A stretch of DNA of 64,000 nucleotides, from NCBI RefSeq assembly GCF_947495275.1, contig NZ_CANLYL010000004.1, forward strand, positions 310,001 through 374,000, written 5' to 3'. Below are positions 43,396 to 51,876 of the stretch, piece by piece. Both the position numbers and the translations under genes were made by a program. The number at the start of each line of letters is the position of its first letter. The first letter of the stretch is position 1. Source of the stretch: an uncultured Roseobacter sp. (lineage in GTDB: Bacteria; Pseudomonadota; Alphaproteobacteria; Rhodobacterales; Rhodobacteraceae). The notes under the pieces were generated by a model. It was given only the letters and a program-made list of their open reading frames with translations, was not told the DNA's origin and ran no database searches.

Positions 43396-44313
43396 TCAGC
43401 GCAGTTTTCCGGTTTCCGTCATCGGCAGCGCCGCCGACAGGCAGCCGTATCCCAGCCCGTTGTGAGCTGTCGGGGATGATCCTGAAAAGCGGTGGTCCAT
43501 CGGGTCTGCCGCGGGCTGGAACCGGGTATCGCAGGATAGGCGGATGCGACCTGTTTGGGAGGCGTTGTCAAAGGACCCATGCGCGGTGAACATGCCGAAA
43601 ACAAGACAGTCACCCGGCTTGAACTCCGTGGTCAAGAACCGGCTGTTCTTGCGCTGCGCAAGGGCGATGGCGCTCTCCTCAATATGTCCCGGTCGCGTGG
43701 TATCCTGATCCACATCGTGGCCCTCGAATTGCCGGCGAATGTCGTCCCAGCGGTGTGATCCCTCAAGGATGTAAAGTGGCCCATCAGCAAGACTGATATC
43801 ACAAAGCGGCGTCCAGCAGGTCACCAACCGCTTGGAACCCCGGTTCATGTAGGGGTGATCCACGTGTAGCGGTGATGCCCGGCCCGCCGTCATCGCGCGT
43901 AACCACGCAAACGAGAAATGCTGTGATTTCTCACCAAAGAGCCGGTCCATGATCTTGGCGATGCGCGGGCCGTTGATGACCGCACGAAGGGCCGGGCCTT
44001 CGCTGACGGATTGCCAGAAGGCACCAAGTTCAACGGTGTTCGGATAAATGTCGCGCCGATGCGACCGGCCCGATGCGATACCATCTTCGGTGGGCTCAGC
44101 AACCTCACCGACTTCTGCCAACCGGTAAAGAGCTTCCAGCCTCGCCGTGTCGACCTCGGTGGCGTCATGCGCCCCCCGCAGAAGAAGGTAGCCGTCGCGT
44201 GCGAGCTGTGCAAAGAGATCTCCCGACGCATCGGCCTCCGTCAAGGAACCGATCCTTTCATCCGGGAGGGGCTGCCCATTCAAGGTGAGCTTTCGTGTGT
44301 CCGTGAAGGTCAT
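43396..44313 (-). CDS. Phytanoyl-CoA dioxygenase-family Fe(II)/2-oxoglutarate oxygenase
   Basis: A 305-residue PhyH-family enzyme. The iron triad is readable: His150 and Asp152 in SPLHVDHPY, and His245 in FTAHGSFDN; the 2-oxoglutarate-binding Arg is in TGRIRLSCDTRF. ARDGYLLLRG near the N-terminus is typical. It hydroxylates or demethylates a small substrate using O2 and 2-oxoglutarate. Overlaps the kinase gene by 4 nt and is 21 nt ahead of the DapA-like gene, which points to an oxidative opening step in the catabolic cluster. Confidence 0.88.
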   Translation of the reverse strand: MTFTDTRKLTLNGQPLPDERIGSLTEADASGDLFAQLARDGYLLLRGAHDATEVDTARLEALYRLAEVGEVAEPTEDGIASGRSHRRDIYPNTVELGAFWQSVSEGPALRAVINGPRIAKIMDRLFGEKSQHFSFAWLRAMTAGRASPLHVDHPYMNRGSKRLVTCWTPLCDISLADGPLYILEGSHRWDDIRRQFEGHDVDQDTTRPGHIEESAIALAQRKNSRFLTTEFKPGDCLVFGMFTAHGSFDNASQTGRIRLSCDTRFQPAADPMDHRFSGSSPTAHNGLGYGCLSAALPMTETGKLR

Positions 44314-45218
44314 GTCAGATGCTCCAACGCGGGTTTGTCGGATTGCAGGAGGCTCTCGACTTCTGCGGTTGTTGGCAGATCCTCCATCTGAAGGGGCCGT
44401 GCGACCTTCAGGGCGGCCGCCGCGTTGGCCCAGTTAACGGCCTCGATTTCCGAGCGGCCCCGGGTAAGGGCCAGGGTGAATGCGCCATGCCAGACGTCGC
44501 CTGCGCCGAGCGTGTTCCGAGCATGTGTCTTCAAGGTGGGGATTTCGGTATTGTGCGCACCATCACTGCAAAGAACGGGGTTTGCGCCGCGTGTCACGGC
44601 GCACCATCCGCCAAGCTGACGGGCTGCATGTGCCAGGGTTGCGGCGCTCGCCTCTCCGCAAAAATCGGCCAATCCCTGTTCGGAGAAGATGACATGGGTT
44701 GCATCCTCAAGTACCTCTGTGGCGATGGAAACGGGCGCTTCAGCGTCAACAACGCAGGGCTTTCCCGCCTGCCGGGCTGCCGCAGTGACGTTTCTTGCCA
44801 GCGCTGGAAATCTTGTGTCCACCAACACGGCATCAAAAAGGAGATCTGGATGTAAAGCTTCCGACTCGCCAGGCGGTTCTGCGTCGCGATGGTTTATGAT
44901 CGTGCGCTCCCCGTCAGCTGTGATGACAATCGCGGATCGTGGTGTCGAAGCGCCTGCAACCTTCTGAACCAAATGATCGTCAATGCCGTGCGCTTTCATC
45001 CTGTCTCTGACAAATTCGCCCAGCGGATCATCCCCGATAGCGCCCGCCAGTATCGCCTCGCCCCCCAAACTGGTGATGGCCGAGGCCGCGTTCATGGCCC
45101 CGCCGCCTGCGATCATCCGAGCGCCTTGCGCCCTGATTTTCGTACCGCTTGCAGGAAACTCCCCGACCTCGAACACAAGGTCTGTGGCAATCAACCCCGC
45201 GCAGAGAATTCTTGGCAT
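44310..45218 (-). CDS. PfkB-family carbohydrate kinase
   Basis: A 302-residue ribokinase-like kinase. N-terminal GGG..NAASAITSLGGEA motif, FVGxxGDDPLG-type segment (AGAIGDDPLGEFV), and the C-terminal ATP/anion-hole motif NTLGAGDVWHGAFTLAL with catalytic Asp241. The ATG at 45218 is chosen because the protein then starts MPRILCAGLIATDLV, as in the family. First gene of the leftward operon; divergent from the second DapA-fold gene across a region with GntR-like palindromes. Substrate probably a sugar acid or amino-sugar-like compound, unproven. Confidence 0.9.
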   Translation of the reverse strand: MPRILCAGLIATDLVFEVGEFPASGTKIRAQGARMIAGGGAMNAASAITSLGGEAILAGAIGDDPLGEFVRDRMKAHGIDDHLVQKVAGASTPRSAIVITADGERTIINHRDAEPPGESEALHPDLLFDAVLVDTRFPALARNVTAAARQAGKPCVVDAEAPVSIATEVLEDATHVIFSEQGLADFCGEASAATLAHAARQLGGWCAVTRGANPVLCSDGAHNTEIPTLKTHARNTLGAGDVWHGAFTLALTRGRSEIEAVNWANAAAALKVARPLQMEDLPTTAEVESLLQSDKPALEHLT

Positions 45219-45268
45219 CTCAGGTCGTTCACCCCGCACGTTCCAATGCATTAATCTGGTGAACAATC

Positions 45269-45299
45269 TAACATGTTACGTTGACAGTCAACTTGTAAC
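45269..45299. promoter_or_regulatory. Nested palindromes, predicted GntR(FCD) operator
   Basis: TAACATGTTA (45269-45278, perfect) overlaps a larger element GTTAC-N-TTGACAGTCAA-N3-GTAAC (45275-45299) whose core TTGAC-A-GTCAA is a perfect palindrome. It lies between the divergent kinase (start 45218) and DapA-like (start 45352) genes, so one regulator could control both operons; the FCD-type GntR gene at 46224 is the obvious candidate. Confidence 0.58.
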
Positions 45300-45351
45300 G
45301 ATTACCCTGAAAACTCGAATCATACGTGCGGCAAACGATGAAAAGGGGGGC

Positions 45352-46227
45352 ATGAGTATCGCGCACTTCGGGATATCCACAGCCCTTTTGACTCCATTTC
45401 ATGCGGACGGCAGTTTGAACCTCGGGCTGCTGTGTCAGCATGCACAGGATATGCTCGGCAGTGGGCTTCAGGGCGTCACGCTCTTTGGAACCACCGGAGA
45501 GGGCGCGTCCATCGGGCTTCAGGAACGGCAGGACGCGCTCGTGGCGATGACCGGTAGCGGCATCAATCCAAAACAGATCACACTCGGTCTGTGTGGTTCA
45601 GCCCTTTCGGACGTGCATACGCAGCTGCGGCAAGGTCTGGAGGCAGGCGTCACCCAGTTTCTGCTGATGCCCCCTTTCTATTTCAAGGGGGTGGATGATA
45701 CTGGCCTCTTCGATTGGCATGCAGGTCTTTTCGAGATGGCCGATTCAGCGGCGCAGTTCATTCTCTATCATATCCCGCAAATTACCCAGATACCGCTGTC
45801 CCTTGATCTGATCATGCGTCTCAAAAAGGCATTCCCGGATCATGTGCTTGCGGTTAAAGACAGTGCCGGGAACTGGGATAACACGCGCGCGCTTCTCGAA
45901 AGCGGCAAGATCGCCACGCTGGTCGGGGACGAACGGCTGCTGCACAAGGCTGCCGCCCTGGGGGCCGCAGGGTCGATCTGCGGCATGGCGAATCTGTACC
46001 CTGCGCGTCTGAAAACCCTGTTTGAGACACATCTGGAAGATAGCGCGCTCTGTGCGGATGTGGATTTGATTGTCTCCGGTCCGGTTATTCCGGCATTGAA
46101 ATTGGCCATGGTCGCCAAAACCGGCAACGCCCAGTGGGCGCACCTGCGTGCGCCCTTGCGACCGCTGGAAGGCACGGCGTGTGATCTGATTGCCGCAAGG
46201 TTTTCGTCAACGAAGGCGACAGCATGA
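45352..46227 (+). CDS. DapA-family aldolase (dihydrodipicolinate synthase/NAL type)
   Basis: A 291-residue class I aldolase with an intact family active site: GTTGE (46-50), Tyr139 in ILYHIPQ and Schiff-base Lys169 in VLAVKDSAGN. YHIP rather than YNVP suggests a catabolic branch rather than lysine biosynthesis. The ATG at 45352 follows AAAAGGGGGG. Overlaps the GntR gene by 4 nt and heads a rightward operon that probably runs into a TRAP transporter. Likely cleaves or forms a 2-keto acid in the same pathway as the divergent kinase/oxygenase operon. Confidence 0.9.
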   Translation: MSIAHFGISTALLTPFHADGSLNLGLLCQHAQDMLGSGLQGVTLFGTTGEGASIGLQERQDALVAMTGSGINPKQITLGLCGSALSDVHTQLRQGLEAGVTQFLLMPPFYFKGVDDTGLFDWHAGLFEMADSAAQFILYHIPQITQIPLSLDLIMRLKKAFPDHVLAVKDSAGNWDNTRALLESGKIATLVGDERLLHKAAALGAAGSICGMANLYPARLKTLFETHLEDSALCADVDLIVSGPVIPALKLAMVAKTGNAQWAHLRAPLRPLEGTACDLIAARFSSTKATA

Positions 46228-46880
46228 GCGCTCAGGCATCTCTCCGGCTACGTGATCACGCCTATTCCAACTTTACCGCAAAATTGCTGTCGCGCGACAT
46301 TCAGCCCGGACAGATCGTTTCGCAGCGCGAGCTTGTGGAGTTGACGGGCATGCCCTTGGGGGCGATCCGAGAGATGATCCCGCGCCTTGAGGCGGATGGG
46401 CTGATCAAGACGGTGCCCAAGCGCGGGTTGCAGATATTGTCCATTGATCTTGAGCTTGTTCGTAATGCCTTCCAGCTTCGCAGCATCATTGAGGGGGAGG
46501 CGGTCATGGCATTTTGCAAGACCGCCACATCGGACGACATTGACCGTCTGATCAGGCAGCACCAGGATGTGCGTGATGCGGCTACCTCAGCAGTTTCGCC
46601 CGACATTTTGCAGAAAGCCCAACAGATTGACTGGGATTTTCATGACCTGATCATTGACGCCATGGGGAATGCGATCATTTCGGACATTCACCGGGTCAAT
46701 GCGATAAAAATCAGACTTATTCGGAACCAGGATACGCGGATGCTGCCGGAGCTTGTCGTTTCGGTCCTTGACGAGCATCTTGTCATATTGGCGGCGCTGA
46801 AAGAGCGTGATGTTGAAGGAGCCGTGCGGGCCCTTCAAGCGCATATCGACAGCGCGAAACGGCGCGCTCTTGGCATGTGA
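46224..46880 (+). CDS. GntR-family regulator, FCD subgroup
   Basis: A 218-residue regulator. Winged helix in residues ~10-75 (IQPGQIVSQRELVELTGMPLGAIREMIPRLEADGLIKTVPKRGLQI) and a C-terminal FCD helical ligand domain with the metal-binding pattern (Asp/His residues in DWDFHDLIIDAMGN and a later LDEHLVILAALKERD). FCD regulators typically bind carboxylates. Overlaps the DapA-type gene by 4 nt, and palindromes at 45269-45299 lie upstream of both divergent operons, so it probably represses them until the substrate is present. Confidence 0.9.
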   Translation: MSAQASLRLRDHAYSNFTAKLLSRDIQPGQIVSQRELVELTGMPLGAIREMIPRLEADGLIKTVPKRGLQILSIDLELVRNAFQLRSIIEGEAVMAFCKTATSDDIDRLIRQHQDVRDAATSAVSPDILQKAQQIDWDFHDLIIDAMGNAIISDIHRVNAIKIRLIRNQDTRMLPELVVSVLDEHLVILAALKERDVEGAVRALQAHIDSAKRRALGM

Positions 46881-46952
46881 AGGAATTTCGATGGGCGACA
46901 GCCTGACGGATAATATGCGGAAAAGCCGCAAGTTAAACACGGAGGAACTAAT

Positions 46953-47945
46953 ATGATCATGAATTTCATCAGGCGTGCACCCATCGCGGTGATGGCGACC
47001 GCACTGGCTGTTCCGGTCTATGCAGCCGACATTACCTTGCGGATGTCCACACCTGCGTCCGAGACCGACCAACGGTCGGTGGCGCTGGCCGAGGTCTTTG
47101 CCCCGGCTGTGGCAGAGTTCGCCACGTACGAGCCGCATTACAATGGCTCCTTGATTGCCCAGGGGTCTGAGCTGGAAACGATCGCGTCGGGTGATCTTGA
47201 AATGTCGATCACCTCGGCACAGGAGCTGGCGCAGTTCTTCCCTGAATTCTCGATCTTTGCGACAGGCTACGTTCATCAGGACGCGGCCCATCAGGTTGCC
47301 GTTTTCAATGACCCTTTGATGGAACCGTTCCGTCAAAAGGTAGAGGATGAATTGGGCGTGAAGCTGCTTGCGGTCATGTACCTCGGCCAGCGCCATGTGA
47401 ACTTGCGCCAGACCAAAGATGAGCTGACCGTCACCTCCCCGGCGGACCTCGCCGGTGTCAACCTCAGAATGCCCGGCACAGACGCCTGGCAGTTTCTGGG
47501 CAAGGCACTGGGTGCAAACCCCACGCCGATGGCCTTCACCGAAGTCTACACCGCCTTGCAGACCGGATCGGTTGATGGTCAGGACAATCCGCTCCCCACG
47601 GTCGTGGACGCCAAATTCTATGAGGTAACCAAACAGATCGCCCTGACGTCGCATCTGGTTGATCTGAACTATGTTGCCTTCTCGAAAGCAGTCTGGGACG
47701 GGTTGACCGCTGACCAACAGGCCACCGTTCAGGCCGCAGCAGAAGCGGCGGCAGAGAGCGGGCGGCAAAAGCAGCTGGAAAAAGAGGCCAATCTCGTGTC
47801 CTTCCTGCAAGAGCAGGGGCTAGAGGTTTACGAGCCTGATCTCAAGGCTTTCCGTGACCATGTTCAGGCGCAATACGCAGGCTCCGAACTTGCGGCAAGC
47901 TGGCCCGATGGCGTGCTGGACAAAATCAACGCGCTCGGCAACTGA
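46953..47945 (+). CDS. TRAP transporter solute-binding protein (DctP family)
   Basis: A 330-residue periplasmic receptor. Signal peptide residues 1-24 (MIMNFIRR..AVPVYA-AD). The mature protein has DctP landmarks: ITLRMSTPASETD, LRMPGTDAWQFLGKALGANPTPMAFTEVYTALQTGSVDGQDNPLPTVVDAKFYEV, where the Arg of LRMPG is the expected contact for a substrate carboxylate. The ATG is preceded by GGAGGA. A strong stem-loop follows at 47966 and then the two membrane subunits, so receptor mRNA can be made in excess. Substrate is likely the organic acid catabolised by the surrounding cluster. Confidence 0.94.
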   Translation: MIMNFIRRAPIAVMATALAVPVYAADITLRMSTPASETDQRSVALAEVFAPAVAEFATYEPHYNGSLIAQGSELETIASGDLEMSITSAQELAQFFPEFSIFATGYVHQDAAHQVAVFNDPLMEPFRQKVEDELGVKLLAVMYLGQRHVNLRQTKDELTVTSPADLAGVNLRMPGTDAWQFLGKALGANPTPMAFTEVYTALQTGSVDGQDNPLPTVVDAKFYEVTKQIALTSHLVDLNYVAFSKAVWDGLTADQQATVQAAAEAAAESGRQKQLEKEANLVSFLQEQGLEVYEPDLKAFRDHVQAQYAGSELAASWPDGVLDKINALGN

Positions 47946-47965
47946 TCTGTTGTGATATGACGTTT

Positions 47966-47990
47966 GGAAGGACGGGCAAACCGTCCTTCC
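47966..47990 (+). terminator. Intra-operon stem-loop between TRAP receptor and membrane subunits
   Basis: GGAAGGACGG and CCGTCCTTCC form a perfect 10-bp stem around GCAAA, 20 nt after the receptor stop. It has no long T-run, so it probably causes partial termination or protects the upstream mRNA end, raising receptor levels over the permease. Confidence 0.7.
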
Positions 47991-48033
47991 CATGATTTAG
48001 GCCGGCAAAGACTGGCCATCGCGGGGGCCACAG

Positions 48034-48591
48034 ATGAAATCAATTCAGGCGGGTGCAGGCCACTTTGCGCGCAGTGTTGCCGCGGCGATGATGGCGATCA
48101 TGTTTCTGACCTTCGTTCTGCAGATTGTGGTGCGCTACTCTGCGCGTCTCGAATGGCTGCCTGACCGGTTTCCTTTTCTTGATCCCTCGCTTTATGGCTG
48201 GACCCTCGAATTTTGCCTGTTTCTATGGGTCTGGATCGTTTTTTGGGGCAATGCTTTTGTGGTCAGAGACAGCGATCATGTGACCTTTGACATCCTCTTC
48301 CACGCTGTGCGACCGGCGGTGCGCCGTTGGTTCATCATCATCTCAGGCGTCACCATCGCGGTCGTGCTGATCTTGTCCGTTGAACCCACATGGTCGAAAT
48401 TCTATATCCTGCGGCTCAAGAAAACGGCGACATTATCCGCTGTTTTCGGAGACTGGATTCGCATGAGGGATATCTACGCGATATACATCTTCTTTCTGAT
48501 TGCCGTCGCACTGCGTTATGCCTGGGCTGCCTACAGCGCAGTGCGTTACGGTGTGGACGCGCCAACACATGGCAGTGACGAGATACGATGA
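48034..48591 (+). CDS. TRAP transporter small membrane subunit (DctQ)
   Basis: A 185-residue four-helix membrane protein: TM near 18-40 (MMAIMFLTFVLQIVVRY), 60-82 (LEFCLFLWVWIVFWGNAFVVRDSDHV), 100-122 (RRWFIIISGVTIAVVLILSV) and 147-165 (YAIYIFFLIAVALRYAWA). The W-x-x-F-W-G-N-A..R..DHV segment is the DctQ hallmark. It pairs with the large subunit, whose gene overlaps by 4 nt. Confidence 0.92.
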   Translation: MKSIQAGAGHFARSVAAAMMAIMFLTFVLQIVVRYSARLEWLPDRFPFLDPSLYGWTLEFCLFLWVWIVFWGNAFVVRDSDHVTFDILFHAVRPAVRRWFIIISGVTIAVVLILSVEPTWSKFYILRLKKTATLSAVFGDWIRMRDIYAIYIFFLIAVALRYAWAAYSAVRYGVDAPTHGSDEIR

Positions 48592-49883
48592 GTATCGAAT
48601 TTTTTATCTGCATCGCGACGCTGTTCTTTCTGGCTGGCATTGGCACGCCCATTGCCTACGCCATTCTGGTGGCGTCGGTGGCTTATGTGACACTTGCGGG
48701 GCAGGGGGTCGGCATTGTTGGCAAGGTCCTGATGGATGGCCTCTATCAGAGCTTCATCCTGCTTGCGGTGCCGCTCTTTATCGTGGCGGCCAATATCATG
48801 AATGCAGGGACCATCAGTGACCGTCTGCTTGGGTTTTGCGTAGCACTTGTCGGGCGGTTTCGCGGCGGGCTGGGACACGTCAACGTTGTCGCATCGCTGA
48901 TCTTTTCGGGCATGTCGGGTTCTGCTGTGGCCGATGCTGCGGGCATTGGCAAAATCATCATTCAGATGATGACGAAAAGCGGCCATTACACACGTGGCTA
49001 CGCGGCCGCGATCACTGCCGCCTCTGCGACGATTGGTCCGATCATTCCGCCATCGATTCCCATGGTCCTTTACGCTTTGGTTTCCAATACCTCCATCGGA
49101 TACCTCTTTCTGGGCGGGATCATACCCGGGTTACTGATGGGGGCGGTGTTGATGGCGATGAACCTTGTGCTGTCCCACAAACGCGGGTTCGCTCTCGAAG
49201 AGCCGGTGCCGCTATCAGAGCTGCCGCGCCGTACGGCCAATGCATTTCCGGCCCTGCTGATGCCTGCGATCCTGCTCTACGGGATTTACGGGGGCGTCAC
49301 CACGCCGACGGAGGCTGCCGCGGTCGCCGCATTTTATGCGCTGCTGCTCGCCTCGATCTTCTATCGCGCACTCAGCCTCCGCGCGCTCTACGAGATATTG
49401 GTTGAAAGTGCACGCTCTTCTGCCGCCGTTGGTCTTGTGATCGGAGGGGCCCTGATCCTCAACTACGTTGTGGCCTCCGAGAACATCCCGAGCCTGCTGG
49501 CCGAACGCCTCGTCGGGCTGGACGTAAAACCGATTGCCTTTCTGCTGGGTGTGAACCTGTTGCTGCTGCTTTTGGGCTGCGTGCTGGATGCCACAACGAT
49601 CATTCTGGTGATCATACCGCTGTTTCTGCCCACCTGTCGCGAGCTTGGCATCGACCTTGTGCATTTTGGCGTCGTGGCCGTCGTCAATTGCATGATCGGG
49701 CTGATCACGCCGCCTTACGGGATTCTGCTTTTTGTGCTCAATGCAGTCACACGCATTCCGCTCGCAGAAATCATCCGTGAAATCTGGCCCTTCCTTATCG
49801 CGCTGCTGATTGCCCTGTTGAGCTTGGTTTTGTGGCCAGGGTTGGTCCTGTGGCTGCCGCGTCTGTTTGGCTATGCCGGGTGA
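48588..49883 (+). CDS. TRAP transporter large membrane subunit (DctM)
   Basis: A 431-residue, ~12-helix permease of the TRAP-DctM family. Landmarks: GIGTPIAYAILVASVAYV, MDGLYQSFILLAVPLFIVAANIMNAGTISDRLLGF, GMSGSAVADAAGIGKIIIQMM, ASATIGPIIPPSIPMVLYAL and the closing CMIGLITPPYGILLFVLN. It carries the Na+-coupled transport pathway. Last gene of the rightward operon. Confidence 0.95.
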   Translation: MSIEFFICIATLFFLAGIGTPIAYAILVASVAYVTLAGQGVGIVGKVLMDGLYQSFILLAVPLFIVAANIMNAGTISDRLLGFCVALVGRFRGGLGHVNVVASLIFSGMSGSAVADAAGIGKIIIQMMTKSGHYTRGYAAAITAASATIGPIIPPSIPMVLYALVSNTSIGYLFLGGIIPGLLMGAVLMAMNLVLSHKRGFALEEPVPLSELPRRTANAFPALLMPAILLYGIYGGVTTPTEAAAVAAFYALLLASIFYRALSLRALYEILVESARSSAAVGLVIGGALILNYVVASENIPSLLAERLVGLDVKPIAFLLGVNLLLLLLGCVLDATTIILVIIPLFLPTCRELGIDLVHFGVVAVVNCMIGLITPPYGILLFVLNAVTRIPLAEIIREIWPFLIALLIALLSLVLWPGLVLWLPRLFGYAG

Positions 49884-50031
49884 GTTTTGACGCGAAATCG
49901 TGTTTATTGCGCGGCCAGCGAGGTCGTCTTTGATAGCGTTATCGCCTGCCTGCCGGGCTAGCCAAGAATAGGCGATTCAATCATAGTTGGTATCAAGGTA
50001 GAATTAGTCTCCTTTTGCGGGATAATAATCT

Positions 50032-51852
50032 TTGACCAATTCTCAGACCCCCGAGACCGCTGCTCGTATTCGGGCGCAGCAGGTCCATGCGTTGGTGCGA
50101 CTGATGCCTGCGTTGATGATTGTGAACATGGTCAACGCGGGCACCCTCGTAGGAGCGCTCTATGTGACCGGTGAATTTACACCGGTGATCGCACTTTGGG
50201 CGGCAGTGATCGGATATGTGTCCGTACCCGCCTTGTGGAGGGCACGACGTCATCGGCTGCGCGAGGCTCCTGAAAAAGTCAGCAAGCGCTCGGTCAAAAG
50301 GGTCGTGCGGCGCTCAACCGTATTCGGTTTGATCTGGGCCTATCCAAGCATGTTTGTGCTTCCGGTTGTCGATGGTTGGGTCCAGATGTTTTTGGCCGCC
50401 CTTGTCACCGGCATGATTTGTGGCGGCGCAATCGCGCTTTATCCTGTTCCCATGGCGGCGGTTGTCTACTCTGGGCTCGTGACCATTGGGGCCCTTGCAG
50501 GTCTGTTGTCCGCAGGGCACCCCGCAACCTTGGGGGGGGCTATCATCGCGGTGAGCTTCTTCTTCATCTTCTTCCAGGTCATCAAACGGCATGCGCAGCT
50601 ATTCGTGTCGGAATTCGTCGCGAGGCTGGAACTTGAGGAAAGCCACCGATCGATAGAGCGTTTGTTGCTGGAGACGAAATCCGAAGCCAGCGAGGAAAAA
50701 CGCCGATCCGAAAAACGTTTGGCCGAGGCGCAAAAGATGGAGGCGATTGGCCAGCTGACCGGGGGAATTGCGCATGATTTCAACAATCTGCTTGCCGTTG
50801 TTCAAGGGAATGCAGAGCTGTTGGAGCAGTTGGATAAGAGCACGCAATCTCAACCGATGATTTCCGCGATCATTCATGCAACCGGGCGCGGTGCCGAGTT
50901 GACGCAACGGCTTCTTGCCTATTCCCGCAAACAGCCGTTGAGGCCTGAGCCGATCAATGTGCAGGAACTCATCGCGAATATGTCGGAGCTCCTGCAACGT
51001 ATGTTGGGTGAAACCATCGCGGTGACCACGCGTGCGCAGCACAGTTCCTGGAGTGCATTTGCGGATCCGGGTCAGGTGGAAGCGGCCCTGCTGAACCTTG
51101 GCATCAACGCCCGGGATGCGATGCCACAAGGTGGCACGCTGACCATTGAATGCGCGAATGTCACTTTGGATGAAGACAGCTCTTTAAATGGTGCCGAGAT
51201 CGCTGCGGGACATTACGTTGTACTCTCCGTGACCGATCAGGGGGAGGGTATGACGGAAGACGTTCGCAATCGTGCCTTTGAACCTTTCTTTACCACCAAG
51301 GAGGTGGGGCAGGGCAGTGGGCTTGGTCTATCAATGGTCTACGGTTTCGCCCAGCAATCGGGTGGGCAGGCAACGATCCGCAGCGGGGTCGGACAGGGCA
51401 CCACTGTCAGGATTTATCTGCCTCGGGCCGATGTCGAGGTTGATTGGTCGGAAACGCCACGCGCTGAAGCGGTTCCCTGCGGCAGGGGTGAAACCATTCT
51501 GGTGATTGAAGACGATGCAGAGGTCAGAAAGCTCGCCGAGACGATGCTGAAGAACCTGAACTACAAAGTGATCTTGGCAAGCGGCACCGCAGCCGCAAGG
51601 GACATTGTGGCTACGGGGACAAAAATTGACCTAGTGCTCTCCGATGTCGTCTTGCCGGGTGGCGAAAGTGGTCCGGAATTTGCCGAGGAAATCAAAGCGG
51701 TTCGCCCAAAAATCAAGATCATCTACATGTCCGGCTACCCGGCGACTACCGCAAAACGCGCAGGTTTTCCGGGATCAGATACGGTGCTGTTGAACAAACC
51801 GTTCAAGGTGGCTCAATTGGCGCGCGTCGTCAAAAATGCGCTTACCGGTTGA
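50032..51852 (+). CDS. Hybrid sensor histidine kinase (membrane input, HisKA, HATPase, REC)
   Basis: A 606-residue protein. Four to six TM helices in residues ~22-185 form the input (MPALMIVNMVNAGTLVGALYV, PVIALWAAVIGYVSVPALW, MFLAALVTGMICGGAIALYP, IIAVSFFFIFFQV), then a coiled linker, HisKA with His248 in GGIAHDFNNLLAVV, an ATPase domain with DQGEGMT and GLGLSMVYGF, and a C-terminal receiver (VIEDDAEV, Asp ~540 in DLVLSDVVLPGGESG, Lys in LLNKPFK). The start is a TTG at 50032, the best available because the first in-frame ATG would cut into the first TM. It stands alone, so its output partner is unknown. Confidence 0.88.
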   Translation: MTNSQTPETAARIRAQQVHALVRLMPALMIVNMVNAGTLVGALYVTGEFTPVIALWAAVIGYVSVPALWRARRHRLREAPEKVSKRSVKRVVRRSTVFGLIWAYPSMFVLPVVDGWVQMFLAALVTGMICGGAIALYPVPMAAVVYSGLVTIGALAGLLSAGHPATLGGAIIAVSFFFIFFQVIKRHAQLFVSEFVARLELEESHRSIERLLLETKSEASEEKRRSEKRLAEAQKMEAIGQLTGGIAHDFNNLLAVVQGNAELLEQLDKSTQSQPMISAIIHATGRGAELTQRLLAYSRKQPLRPEPINVQELIANMSELLQRMLGETIAVTTRAQHSSWSAFADPGQVEAALLNLGINARDAMPQGGTLTIECANVTLDEDSSLNGAEIAAGHYVVLSVTDQGEGMTEDVRNRAFEPFFTTKEVGQGSGLGLSMVYGFAQQSGGQATIRSGVGQGTTVRIYLPRADVEVDWSETPRAEAVPCGRGETILVIEDDAEVRKLAETMLKNLNYKVILASGTAAARDIVATGTKIDLVLSDVVLPGGESGPEFAEEIKAVRPKIKIIYMSGYPATTAKRAGFPGSDTVLLNKPFKVAQLARVVKNALTG

Positions 51853-51876
51853 GCCAACCGCTTTGACGAATGCGCA

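Noticed and set aside
46916-46930. TGCGG-N5-CCGCA before the DctP gene as a third copy of the 61509/63674 motif
   Set aside because: The spacer is 5 nt rather than 4 and the inner bases differ; it is more likely a small hairpin.
46587-47810. 407-codon leftward frame opposite the DctP gene
   Set aside because: Antisense to a convincing TRAP receptor; composition not protein-like.
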